From positions 2,022,501 through 2,086,500 of the forward strand of contig NZ_CP069811.1 of NCBI RefSeq assembly GCF_016894385.1: 64,000 nucleotides of DNA. Reading direction: 5' to 3'. The translations under genes were made by a program, and so were the position numbers. The notes under the pieces are model-generated. The model did not search any database, was not told the origin of the DNA, and saw nothing but the letters and a program-made list of their open reading frames with translations. Each line of letters begins with the position of its first letter. Within the stretch, counting starts at the first letter, position 1. Below, piece by piece: positions 15,529-23,521 of this stretch. The stretch is from Cupriavidus oxalaticus (GTDB lineage: Bacteria; Pseudomonadota; Gammaproteobacteria; Burkholderiales; Burkholderiaceae).

Positions 15529-16560
15529 ATGAAACCCATCCTCCGCATCATCGACCGCGCCCGCGCCGCCCCCCGCCGCATCGTGCTGTGCGAGGCCGAA
15601 GACCCGCGCATCCTGCAGGCCGCGCAGCGTGCCACGCAGGAAGGCATCGCGCGCATCGTGCTGGCCGGCAACCCGCGCCAGATCAACGCGGCTGCCGCCA
15701 TCCACGGCATCGCGCTGGACGGCATCACGCTGGTCGATCCGGCCACCTCCGCGCTGACGCCCTCGTTCGCGCAACAGCTCTACGCATTGCGCCAGAAGAA
15801 AGGCATGACGCTGGACGAAGCCAGGCGCGCGGTGCTGGACCCGCTGTGCTTCGCCAACCTGATGGTGCGCCTCGGCCATGCGGACGGCTCGGTCGCGGGG
15901 GCGGAGCACACCACCGCTGACGTGGTGCGCAACGCGATCCAGCTGATCGGGCTGGCGCCCGGCTTCCGGCTGGTGTCGAGCTTTTTCCTGATGATGCTGT
16001 GCGAGCCCTTCCACACGCTCAAGGGCGGGCTGATCTTCTCTGACTGCGGGCTGGTGGTGAATCCCGATGCCGAAGAGCTGTCGGAGATCGCCATGGCCGC
16101 CGCCGACAGCGCACGTGCGCTGCTGAACGACGAGCCGCGCGTGGCGATGCTGTCGTTCTCCACCAGCGGCAGCGCGCACCACGCCGCCGTCGACAAGGTG
16201 GTGGCCGCGACCGAGCGCGTGCGCGCGCAGCGCCCCGGCCTGGCCATCGATGGCGACGTGCAGCTCGATGCCGCCATCGTCGCCGAGATCGCCGCGCGCA
16301 AGGTCGCGCATTCGCAGGTCAATGGCCGCGCCAACGTGCTGGTGTTCCCCAACCTGGAGTCCGGCAATATCGGCTACAAGCTGGCCGAGCGCGTCGGTGG
16401 CGCCAAGGCCATCGGACCGATGCTGCAGGGGCTGAGCAAGCCCGCCAACGACCTGTCGCGCGGCTGCAGCGCGGACGATGTGTTCCATGTCATCGCCGTC
16501 ACCGTGGTCCAGGCGCAAGCCTGCGCGGAACAGGCCGGCAAGGGCGAGCAGGCGGCATGA
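15529..16560 (+). CDS. pta: Phosphate acetyltransferase (short form)
   Basis: A 343-residue short-type Pta lacking the N-terminal DRTGG/AAA region of long enzymes. It converts the acetyl phosphate made by Xsc to acetyl-CoA. It begins RRIVLCEAEDPRILQAAQ, continues with NLMVRLGHADGSVAGAEHTTADV, and ends with the FPNLESGNIGYKLAERVGGAKAIGP block that contributes Ser/Arg/Asp residues of the active site. It follows xsc after 219 bp containing two repeats and a terminator, and overlaps the sulfite exporter gene by ATGA (16557-16560). Confusion with a phosphate butyryltransferase is possible in principle, but the xsc linkage argues for Pta. Confidence 0.95.
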   Translation: MKPILRIIDRARAAPRRIVLCEAEDPRILQAAQRATQEGIARIVLAGNPRQINAAAAIHGIALDGITLVDPATSALTPSFAQQLYALRQKKGMTLDEARRAVLDPLCFANLMVRLGHADGSVAGAEHTTADVVRNAIQLIGLAPGFRLVSSFFLMMLCEPFHTLKGGLIFSDCGLVVNPDAEELSEIAMAAADSARALLNDEPRVAMLSFSTSGSAHHAAVDKVVAATERVRAQRPGLAIDGDVQLDAAIVAEIAARKVAHSQVNGRANVLVFPNLESGNIGYKLAERVGGAKAIGPMLQGLSKPANDLSRGCSADDVFHVIAVTVVQAQACAEQAGKGEQAA

Positions 16561-17327
16561 AAGCGGAATTGTTGTTGCCGCTGCTGGGGCTGCAGGCCCT
16601 GCTCGGCGCGGGTACCTACTTCCAGACGGTGACCGGCTTCGGCCTGGGCATGATCGTGATGGGCGCCACCAGCGGGCTGGGCCTCGCGCCGGTGGCCACC
16701 GTGGCGGCCGTGGTCAGCCTGGTGACGCTGGCCAACAGCGCCTGCGCGCTGCCCGGCAAGTTCCAGCATATCGACTGGCGCGCCGTGGGCGCGGCCGCGA
16801 TCGGCATCCTGCCCTCCGTGCTGGTGGGCGTGCTGGTGCTGGAGTACCTGAGTTCCAGCGCCGCCACGCTGCTGCAACTGCTGCTGGGCGCGGTGATCCT
16901 GTACGGCGGCCTGAGCGCCGCGTTCAAACCCGACCCGCTGCCGCGGCGCTCCGGCGATGGCAGCTTCTTCATGAGCGGCGTGTTCGGCGGGCTGCTGAGC
17001 GGCATGTTCGGCGTGTCCGGGCCGCCGCTGATCTTCCAGTTCTACCGGCAGCCGATGAAGCCCGTGGAGATCCGCTGCGCGCTGATCCTGGTGTTCACCG
17101 TCACGTCCAGCGTGCGCACGCTGTTCTCGGCGTGGCAGGGCCAGCTCGATGGCGCAATCTGGCTGCAGGCGGCGCTCGGCGTGCCGGTGGTGGTGGCCGC
17201 CACGCTGCTGGGACGGCGCTTTCCGCCGCCGTTCTCGCCGGCCACGACGCGGCGGGTAGCGTTCGGGGTGTTGATCGGGATCGGGGTCAGCCTGATGCTG
17301 CCGGCGATTTCGGCGTGGGTGCGGTAG
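16557..17327 (+). CDS. tauE: TauE/SafE-family (TSUP) sulfite exporter
   Basis: A 256-residue inner-membrane protein with about eight hydrophobic segments in two similar halves. The N-terminal half shows TVTGFGLGMIVMGATSGLGLAP and the second half shows SGVFGGLLSGMFGVSGPPLIFQFY, the repeated G-rich motif of the TSUP family. The start overlaps the pta stop (ATGA), so the two are translationally coupled. Since Xsc releases sulfite, a sulfite (or sulfoacetate) exporter at this place fits family knowledge; substrate is by context. Confidence 0.88.
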   Translation: MKAELLLPLLGLQALLGAGTYFQTVTGFGLGMIVMGATSGLGLAPVATVAAVVSLVTLANSACALPGKFQHIDWRAVGAAAIGILPSVLVGVLVLEYLSSSAATLLQLLLGAVILYGGLSAAFKPDPLPRRSGDGSFFMSGVFGGLLSGMFGVSGPPLIFQFYRQPMKPVEIRCALILVFTVTSSVRTLFSAWQGQLDGAIWLQAALGVPVVVAATLLGRRFPPPFSPATTRRVAFGVLIGIGVSLMLPAISAWVR

Positions 17328-17337
17328 GGGCGCGGTA

Positions 17338-17356
17338 GGGGCGCCGGCGGCGCCCC
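17338..17356 (+). terminator. Strong hairpin after tauE
   Basis: GGGGCGCC-GGC-GGCGCCCC, an 8-bp stem with a 3-base loop, starts 10 bp after the tauE stop. There is no T tract, so it is either a weak terminator or an mRNA-end stabiliser for xsc-pta-tauE. Confidence 0.5.
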
Positions 17357-17481
17357 CTGCGCTTCGTGTCGACCGCTCCATGGGGATATCGCGGTGTCGT
17401 GGCAGCCGAAGGAGACTGTGCGGGCGTGATTGAGGGAGCGGCTGCTCGAGGCAGCTAACAGCGGCGGCTGCGGACAGGGGC

Positions 17482-18357
17482 CTACCGCTCCAATCCAAGT
17501 AGCGGCAGGAACTCCGCCCGAAACGCCTGCATCCTTGGATGCACCCGCCGCGGATCCATGCCGTCGCCAACGACTGCCTGGCGATCGCCGAACGCCATGT
17601 GGTCAAGCAATCGTTGAAAGACCCGCTCGTCCCCGAGTACCGTAACGATCTGCTTCGTCGCCGCTTCGGCCCCGCGAGCCAGCAACGCTGCTGCTGCGAT
17701 GTCGATATCGAAGTCGTATTTCTCCAGCAGGTCAGCCTCCTGTCCGAACAGGCGATCCTGGTTGCCGGCCGATTCATAGCTGCAGAGCAGGGTCAGCAGG
17801 TCGGTAGCGTCGCGCCGGTCGTCGCCATGGCGGTCATGCCACGCAAGGAGCTTGAGCATTGCCAGGCCCGGCAGCGATGCAAACGGAACGACGAGGCTGT
17901 CGTCAACAACAATGCGAATCGCCGCGTCAAAGGCTTGCCGGAATCCGGCAACGTTCATCACCGTGTCCATGGCCGGCGGCCACGCGATGCTGGCAGCGGG
18001 CTTCTCGATGTCGCCGAAGGGAATCAGGTCGAGAACCATCACCCGCTCCCCATCGCGGTGATAAGTCAGCTTGTGCGGGTTCTTGTCGACCGGCCTGAAC
18101 CGGCCCGCGGCAATCAGTTGCCGGCATAGCAACTCATGCTCCGCCCAGTCTGCAATGCAGATGCCGATGTCGATATCGTGCGTGCGCCGGCCCGGCTGGT
18201 TGCCGAAGACGTTTTCCAGGATGACCTGCCTGGCCGTCGCGCCGCCAATGAAGTAGCGGATGCCAAGCTGACTCGCGGCGGCGTCCAGATCGCCAAGCAG
18301 GGATCTGCTGTCAGCGTCGATCGGGCGTGTCGCCGGGAGTTCATGGACGATGGGCAA
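17482..18357 (-). CDS. AbiEii-like nucleotidyltransferase (type IV toxin-like)
   Basis: A 291-residue nucleotidyltransferase-fold protein. FIGGATARQVILENVFG followed by RRTHDIDIGI gives the GG...DxD core of the AbiEii/AbiGii toxin family; a third acidic position may be the Asp in VMVLDLIPFGD. The start is TTG 18357, which overlaps the 3' end of the upstream gene by 17 bp, the usual close coupling of such pairs. Together with that gene it looks like an AbiE-type toxin-antitoxin or phage-defence module. AbiEii-family toxins transfer nucleotides onto RNA targets such as tRNA; this has not been shown for this protein. Housekeeping nucleotidyltransferases are less likely given the partner. Confidence 0.78.
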   Translation of the reverse strand: MPIVHELPATRPIDADSRSLLGDLDAAASQLGIRYFIGGATARQVILENVFGNQPGRRTHDIDIGICIADWAEHELLCRQLIAAGRFRPVDKNPHKLTYHRDGERVMVLDLIPFGDIEKPAASIAWPPAMDTVMNVAGFRQAFDAAIRIVVDDSLVVPFASLPGLAMLKLLAWHDRHGDDRRDATDLLTLLCSYESAGNQDRLFGQEADLLEKYDFDIDIAAAALLARGAEAATKQIVTVLGDERVFQRLLDHMAFGDRQAVVGDGMDPRRVHPRMQAFRAEFLPLLGLER

Positions 18358-19390
18358 GGTATAGCTCTCTTATCTGCCGCGCAGCCTCGACATTGCGCGA
18401 TTCGCCGGTATCCAGCAGGTCGGCATACACCAGAATGGGATGCGCAACATCCGGTGTGCCAGTGGCGACAGTCTTGGATGAGGCGGGCCAGAAGCGCTGC
18501 ACGACTTCGACTTCGCCATCGGGATCCGCTTTCAGCCGCGCTTCGAGGAGAAGTTCGCGAGGGGTTGCCGAGGCCGCGTACAGCATGATGCGCTCGGCCC
18601 GCAGATGATGGGCGAGCTTTTCTGCGGCCGCCTCTCCACCCAAAACAGCATCGTGCCGGGCCAGGTCGATGGCCTGCCACCAGTCGGGCCGCGTCGCGGC
18701 AAATCGCCGTGACGCCAGTCGGGGCTTAAGGCGCAGCGGGTACAGCGCGGCCCATTCGTCGACCACGCGCTCCCAGTCGCTGAAACGGCGCCTGCCATCC
18801 GGGCCGACTGCCAGCAGGCCGCGGTGCTGCAAGTCATCCAGTGCCAGGTTGACCGTGCTCAGGGCAACGCCCGCCGCGCTGGCGATAGTGCGGTAAGGCG
18901 CGGCCGCCAAAGCGGGATCTGCGATCAGGGCGAACAAGACTTCCAGGTGTTTTGGGCTGGCGGTGCGCGCCCGCGGCTTCGGCACCCCGCGTTCCGGCGG
19001 CCGGCGGCCCACCACGTAGAGCAACGCGTCCGGCAAGCGCAGCGAAACGTTGCCTGCGGTATCGAGAAAGGCAATGTCGTTGCTACGCAGGCGCTCCGCC
19101 ATGTCCTGCGAGACATGCGAGGTAACCAGCAACAGCGTCTTCCCTACCCGATGCTGCAATTCGGCGATGCCGGAGACCGCGGAGAAGCGGTCGACCGAAT
19201 GCCTGGTCGCGACTGGCAAGATAACGGTCCGTCCCTGCCCCAGGTCGAAGCGCATCGCACCGTTCAGTGGGAGGCCGGCTGCGTCCGGCATTGGCGGGAC
19301 CGGCTCTGCGTGCATGGCGGTGGCGTCATGGAAGGCGTCGGCTGCCGCTTGCAGCAACGCATTGGCGTCAACGCGTGCTTTAGGATTCAC
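18341..19390 (-). CDS. AbiEi-like winged-helix regulator/antitoxin
   Basis: A 349-residue protein. A winged-helix segment lies near residues 165-200 (YRTIASAAGVALSTVNLALDDLQHRGLL). Other conserved parts are SDIAFLDTAGN-like RSNDIAFLDTAGNVSLRLPD and a C-terminal ERIMLYAASATPRELL...HPILVYADLLDTG, as in AbiEi-type antitoxins and related predicted regulators. The start is GTG 19390, with GGAATGAG upstream. The gene precedes and overlaps the AbiEii-like gene. Two perfect palindromes lie within 115 bp upstream, consistent with the autoregulation known for AbiEi antitoxins. Confidence 0.75.
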   Translation of the reverse strand: MNPKARVDANALLQAAADAFHDATAMHAEPVPPMPDAAGLPLNGAMRFDLGQGRTVILPVATRHSVDRFSAVSGIAELQHRVGKTLLLVTSHVSQDMAERLRSNDIAFLDTAGNVSLRLPDALLYVVGRRPPERGVPKPRARTASPKHLEVLFALIADPALAAAPYRTIASAAGVALSTVNLALDDLQHRGLLAVGPDGRRRFSDWERVVDEWAALYPLRLKPRLASRRFAATRPDWWQAIDLARHDAVLGGEAAAEKLAHHLRAERIMLYAASATPRELLLEARLKADPDGEVEVVQRFWPASSKTVATGTPDVAHPILVYADLLDTGESRNVEAARQIRELYLAHRP

Positions 19391-19414
19391 TTATATCTCA
19401 TTCCGGTGTGTATC

Positions 19415-19437
19415 GATGTACGCGTAACGCGTACATC
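19415..19437. promoter_or_regulatory. Palindromic operator 1 of the AbiE-like module
   Basis: A perfect 23-bp palindrome: arm GATGTACGCGT, central A, then the complementary arm. Its centre is 36 bp upstream of the AbiEi-like GTG start. The TGTACGCG half-sites recur in operator 2, with centres 69 bp apart. Confidence 0.8.
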
Positions 19438-19485
19438 CTCAGATAATCATACAGCACCGCATCGATTCGTACGGATTTTCTTTGA

Positions 19486-19504
19486 TGTACGCGTATCGCG
19501 TACA
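19486..19504. promoter_or_regulatory. Palindromic operator 2 of the AbiE-like module
   Basis: TGTACGCG-TAT-CGCGTACA, an 8+3+8 perfect inverted repeat using the same half-site as operator 1. It lies in the 141-bp AT-richer region between the CobT-like stop and the AbiEi-like start, near where the promoter should be. Confidence 0.8.
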
Positions 19505-19531
19505 GGCAAGAAATCAGACAAGGCGGCGGAC

Positions 19532-21253
19532 TCACCGCCGCCTCGCCCCCACCAACCCCGCCACCTCATCCAGCATCGCCATATCCACCGGCTGCGCCAG
19601 GTCCAGCGCCAGCGTGTGCCGGTAATACGGACTGAGATCCAGCCCCACCCCCAGCCCCAGCACCTCCACGTCACGCAACGCCTCATGCCGCGCCACGACG
19701 GCCTTGAGGTGGTTGTCGAGATAGCACGCATCGTTGGCCAGCCCGGTGGCGGTATCCATCGGGCTGCCGTCGGACACCACCAGCAGGATGCGGCGCGCCT
19801 TGCCGGTGGCGTGCAGGCGGGCGCACGCCCACTCGACGGCCTCGCCGTCCACGCCTTCGCGGAACAGGTCGGCCTTGAGCAAGGCGGTCATGTCGGTGCG
19901 CGCACGGCGCCAGCTGCGCGCGGCATCCTTGAATACCATGTGGCAGGTTTCGTTGAGCCGGCCAGGGTGCGCCGGCCGGCCGCGCGCGAGCCAGTCGGAG
20001 CGGGCGCGCCCGCCATTCCACGCATTGGTGGTGAAGCCCAGCACCTCGGTGGCCACGCCGGCCTGGTCGAGGGCCCGCGCGAGCAGGTCGAGCAGCAATG
20101 TCAGCGGCTCCGCGCGCGCCTTCATCGATCCCGAGCAGTCCACCAGGAAGCCCACCACGCAATCGGCATGCGCCTTGTACGCTTCGCGGCGGAACAGGCG
20201 CCGTTCGGCGGGCGAACTGACCAGCTGTGCCAGCCGGCGTCCGTCGATGCGGCCGCTTTCCTCGCCGAAGGACCAGCCGTCGACGCGCGGCTGCGCCAGC
20301 GCGGCGCGCAGCTTGCGGGCCAGCCGCGCCACGTTGACGCCGGCGCGGGCAATGCGCGCGTCGAGGCGCGTGCGGTATTCGTCGAGCAAGGCGCGGCGCA
20401 CCAGCGTGGCGGCGCGCACTTCGCGGTCGTAGCGGGTGGTGAAGATGCGGTAGCCGTCGGTGGCGTCGGCCAGCACGCGGCTGTGGCCGCTGTCGGCGAG
20501 CGCGAAGGCCTCGGCCGCCGGCTCGTCGAAATCGAGCCACAGCGCAAAGCCCGCGCGTGCCGATGAAACGGCGTTGTCGCCGTCCGCGCCGGCTTGCGGT
20601 GCTTCGCTGCGGACCATCTCCGCGACGGCACGTGCCAGCGCCAGCGCATGCACGGCAAACGCGGACTGGTCGTGGCGCTGCGCGCGCAGGCCGGCCAGCG
20701 CCGTGCCCAGCACCGGGACGATGGCGGCGCGTGTGGCCTCGATCAGGTCTTCGGTGTCTTCGAGCACCGGCTCGCCGCTCAGGCGCGACCACGCCACCTG
20801 CGCCACGGTATAGAGCAGGATGCCGAGATGGCCCTCGGTCAGCCCCGAGCGATGGAACGCGCGCGACCACGCCATGAAGCGGTGCCGCAGGTTGGCTGCC
20901 ACGCCGGCCATGCCGCGCGGCAGGTGGGTCTCGCAGCGCAGCTGCTCGAGCAGTTCGAAGAGCAGGCGTTCGACCGGATCGGCGGGGCAGAGGCTGCGGT
21001 GCAGCGCGGCATCGGAATGCGCCTGCCGCAGCGCGGCGCCGTCGGCGGCGCCGCGCAGGCAGGCAGCCGTGTCGGTGCCCGGATCGGTGCGCAGGTGCGG
21101 CGCATGCTGCGGCACCGGCCGCATCGCGCGCCATAGCTGGCCGTCGCGAAAATGCAGCGCCGCGTCGCCGGTCAGCGCGCGCACGGCGGCGCCGGAGAGT
21201 TCGTCCTGCCGCTGGCGCCGGCGCAGCTGCTGCGCTGCCGACGCCGCGGTCAT
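19532..21253 (-). CDS. cobT: CobT-like protein with C-terminal VWA domain
   Basis: A 573-residue protein of the aerobic cobaltochelatase CobT type. The C-terminal third is a von Willebrand A domain with the MIDAS motif DCSGSMKA near residue 380 and the later [11 protein letters not shown]. The N-terminal two thirds are helical and charged. In vitamin B12 synthesis CobS and CobT form the ATPase chaperone that helps CobN insert cobalt into hydrogenobyrinic acid diamide. Here ATG 21253 overlaps the stop of the CobS-like ATPase gene (ATGA), so the two are coupled, but no cobN lies nearby. A MoxR/VWA chaperone for another metalloenzyme is the alternative. Confidence 0.8.
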   Translation of the reverse strand: MTAASAAQQLRRRQRQDELSGAAVRALTGDAALHFRDGQLWRAMRPVPQHAPHLRTDPGTDTAACLRGAADGAALRQAHSDAALHRSLCPADPVERLLFELLEQLRCETHLPRGMAGVAANLRHRFMAWSRAFHRSGLTEGHLGILLYTVAQVAWSRLSGEPVLEDTEDLIEATRAAIVPVLGTALAGLRAQRHDQSAFAVHALALARAVAEMVRSEAPQAGADGDNAVSSARAGFALWLDFDEPAAEAFALADSGHSRVLADATDGYRIFTTRYDREVRAATLVRRALLDEYRTRLDARIARAGVNVARLARKLRAALAQPRVDGWSFGEESGRIDGRRLAQLVSSPAERRLFRREAYKAHADCVVGFLVDCSGSMKARAEPLTLLLDLLARALDQAGVATEVLGFTTNAWNGGRARSDWLARGRPAHPGRLNETCHMVFKDAARSWRRARTDMTALLKADLFREGVDGEAVEWACARLHATGKARRILLVVSDGSPMDTATGLANDACYLDNHLKAVVARHEALRDVEVLGLGVGLDLSPYYRHTLALDLAQPVDMAMLDEVAGLVGARRR

Positions 21254-22263
21254 CGCGCGGACTCCGACGCGGCCGCAACCGCGGCGGGGTCGCCGGGCAG
21301 TTGCCCGAAGCAGCGCTGGTAATACTCCGCCACCACCGGCCGCTCGGCCTCGTCGCACTTGTTCAGGAAGGTCAGCCGGAACGCCAGGCCCGGATCGCGA
21401 AAGATCTGGCAGTTTTCGGCCCAGCTGATCACGGTGCGCGGCGACATCAGCGCCGACAGGTCGCCCGCCGCAAACCCGCGCCGCGTCAGCCCCGCCATGG
21501 CCACCATGGCGTCGACCAGCGCGCGGCCGGCGTCGTTGTCCAGCTCGGGCACGCGCGCGAGCACGATGCCCGCCTCTTCCTCATGCGGCAGGTAGTCCAG
21601 CGTGGCAACCACGTTCCAGCGGTCGATCTGCGCGTGGTTGAGCAGCTGGGTGCCGTGATAGAGCCCGTTGACGTTGCCGAGCCCCACGGTATTGGAGGTG
21701 GCGAACAGCCGGAACGACGGATGCGGCCGGATCACGCGGTTCTGGTCTAGCAGCGTGAACTTGCCGTCGCGTTCCAGGATGCGCTGGATCACGAACATCA
21801 CGTCGGGACGGCCCGCGTCGTATTCATCGAAGATCAGCGCCACCGGCCGCTGCAGCGCCCACGGCACGATGCCTTCCTGGAATTCGGTCACCTGGCGCCC
21901 GTCGCGCACGACGATGGCGTCCTTGCCGACCAGGTCGAGCCGGCTGATATGCCCGTCCAGGTTCACGCGCACGCACGGCCAGTTGAGCCGCGCCGCCACC
22001 TGCTCGATATGGGTCGACTTGCCGCTGCCATGCAGCCCCTGCACCATCACGCGCCGGTCGCGCATGAAGCCGGACAGGATCGCCAACGTCACCTCGGGCT
22101 GGAAGCGGTACGCCGGGTCAAGCCCCGGCACGTGGTCGTCGCGCTCGCTGAAGGCCGGCACCATCAGTCCGGAATCGATGCCGAACACCTCGCGCACCGG
22201 AATCATCCGGTCCGGCTTGCCATACTGCTCTTGCGTCACCTCATGCTCCTCGTTGGTCGCCAT
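21250..22263 (-). CDS. cobS: CobS-like AAA+ ATPase
   Basis: A 337-residue AAA+ ATPase, the normal length for CobS. It begins [20 protein letters not shown] and [17 protein letters not shown], as CobS does. Walker A is [10 protein letters not shown], Walker B is ALIFDEYD, and sensor 1 is [13 protein letters not shown] 22263 was chosen because upstream sequence in the same frame is low-complexity Arg/Lys and lies over the 3' end of the IclR gene region. It is followed by the overlapping CobT-like gene. It drives the cobaltochelatase ATPase cycle if a CobN partner exists elsewhere in the genome. Confidence 0.85.
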   Translation of the reverse strand: MATNEEHEVTQEQYGKPDRMIPVREVFGIDSGLMVPAFSERDDHVPGLDPAYRFQPEVTLAILSGFMRDRRVMVQGLHGSGKSTHIEQVAARLNWPCVRVNLDGHISRLDLVGKDAIVVRDGRQVTEFQEGIVPWALQRPVALIFDEYDAGRPDVMFVIQRILERDGKFTLLDQNRVIRPHPSFRLFATSNTVGLGNVNGLYHGTQLLNHAQIDRWNVVATLDYLPHEEEAGIVLARVPELDNDAGRALVDAMVAMAGLTRRGFAAGDLSALMSPRTVISWAENCQIFRDPGLAFRLTFLNKCDEAERPVVAEYYQRCFGQLPGDPAAVAAASESAR

Positions 22264-22321
22264 GCCTTTTGTCACCCTGGCACCGCGACCAGCGGAGCAA
22301 CTCCGCGTGACGCCGTGCGCG

Positions 22322-23188
22322 CTATTCGTCCTCTTCGGCGCTTTCCGCGCTTTCCCCGCTTTCCGCGCCTTCCGAGCCGCCTTGCCAGCTGCTGGCGCTT
22401 TCGGCCTCGATCGCCGCCAGCGCGCTGGCCGCGCGCTGCAGCGCGGGCAGCAGCTGCACCACCTTGTCGCGCGCCACGCGCATGACCGGGGCCTGCAGCG
22501 CCAGCCCGAGGTTCGACTTGCCGCCGTCGACGGCCGGCACCAGCACGCCGAAGCAGACCAGCCCGGGCAGGAATTCCTCGTCATCCAGCGCGTAGCCGTC
22601 GCGCTTCACGCGCTCCAGCTCCGCTTCCAGCTGCGCGGGGTCGGTCAGCGTGTTCTGCGTGTACCGCTCCAGCTCCGCGTGCGCCAGCAGCCGCTGCCGC
22701 TGCGCCGGCGCCAGCTGCGCCAGGAACAGCTTGCCGGTGGCCGAGCAGTGCGCCGGCACGCGCGAGCCCGGATGCAGGTAGAAGCGCAGCGGCGCCGCGG
22801 TTTCCACACGGTCCAGGTACAGCACCTCGCCGCCCGAAAACGCGGTCAGGTTGCAGCTCTCGCCCACTTCTTCCACCAGCCGCCGCAGCACCATGTGGCG
22901 CGCGCCGTGCGAGGTGCTGTTGAGCAACAGGTTCTCCGCCAGCCGGCGCAGCCGCAGGCCGGTGCCGTATTGCCGCCCGTCGCCGTTGCGCTGGATCAGC
23001 CCCGCCGCCTCGAGCTGCTGCAGCATGCGGTGCAGCGTGGGCTTGGGCAGGCCGGTCTCTTCCACCAGCGCCTGCAGGTTGAAGGACTGGTCCTTCTCCG
23101 CGATGACTTCGAGCAGGCCGAACAAACGCAGTGCCGGCGTGTCTCCGTCCGGCTTGGCGTCACTTTTGGCGAGGCGCATATCGTTCAT
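22322..23188 (-). CDS. IclR family regulator, likely of xsc and the permease
   Basis: A 288-residue IclR protein. The winged helix-turn-helix is at [37 protein letters not shown] (reported in pieces: recognition helix near KPTLHRML), and the effector domain runs through [25 protein letters not shown] to [12 protein letters not shown]. The C-terminus is a 20-residue acidic Ser/Glu/Ala tail not usual for the family. ATG 23188 has GGAG six bases upstream; ATG 23203 and 23200 lack a site. It is divergent from the APC permease gene, whose promoter carries GGAAC-N5-GTTCC, also present at xsc. Repression relieved by a taurine-pathway metabolite is the simplest model. Confidence 0.85.
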   Translation of the reverse strand: MNDMRLAKSDAKPDGDTPALRLFGLLEVIAEKDQSFNLQALVEETGLPKPTLHRMLQQLEAAGLIQRNGDGRQYGTGLRLRRLAENLLLNSTSHGARHMVLRRLVEEVGESCNLTAFSGGEVLYLDRVETAAPLRFYLHPGSRVPAHCSATGKLFLAQLAPAQRQRLLAHAELERYTQNTLTDPAQLEAELERVKRDGYALDDEEFLPGLVCFGVLVPAVDGGKSNLGLALQAPVMRVARDKVVQLLPALQRAASALAAIEAESASSWQGGSEGAESGESAESAEEDE

Positions 23189-23254
23189 GCCTGGCTCCAT
23201 CATAGGTAAGTTTCATTTTCAGAGTCAAATCATATCAATTATCGAAACTTCTGG

Positions 23255-23283
23255 TTGACCTTCCGCCGGGGAGGGCCTACATT
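23255..23283 (+). promoter_or_regulatory. Sigma70-type promoter of the APC permease gene
   Basis: TTGACC (23255-23260) and TACATT (23278-23283) with 17-bp spacing, a near copy of the xsc promoter, including the shared GAAACTTCT/AAAACTTCT text before the -35. The leader to ATG 23522 is long (about 230 bases) and shows no gene. Confidence 0.8.
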
Positions 23284-23303
23284 TCGGTCAAACAATTATT
23301 TTT

Positions 23304-23320
23304 CGGAACAACTGGTTCCG
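23304..23320. promoter_or_regulatory. IclR-type operator of the APC permease gene
   Basis: CGGAAC-AACTG-GTTCCG is a perfect inverted repeat with 6-bp arms, set in TTTTTCGGAAC and followed by GATTTTT. It starts 27 bp after the -10 start, matching xsc. It is 116 bp from the IclR start codon and may also control that gene. Confidence 0.78.
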
Positions 23321-23521
23321 GATTTTTAAGCAGACACCGGAGACTAGTCGACATGGACGGATAAGCATCCCGCACCGGGATTGCCAACACTGAACCGACC
23401 ACGGCCCCGGCTGGCGTTTCCCGCGCCGCCACCTATACAGAAGAGAAGCCGTGGCGCCTGCCAAAAACGCTGGTCTGGCTGCAAGTAGCACCGGCAGCAC
23501 GCGCAGCACAGGAGACACACC

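Noticed and set aside
13423..16518. Minus-strand open frame of 1031 codons opposite xsc and pta
   Set aside because: Xsc and Pta on the plus strand are unmistakable by motif. The antisense product is His/Arg/Gln-rich without domain character, the usual shadow of GC-rich third codon positions.
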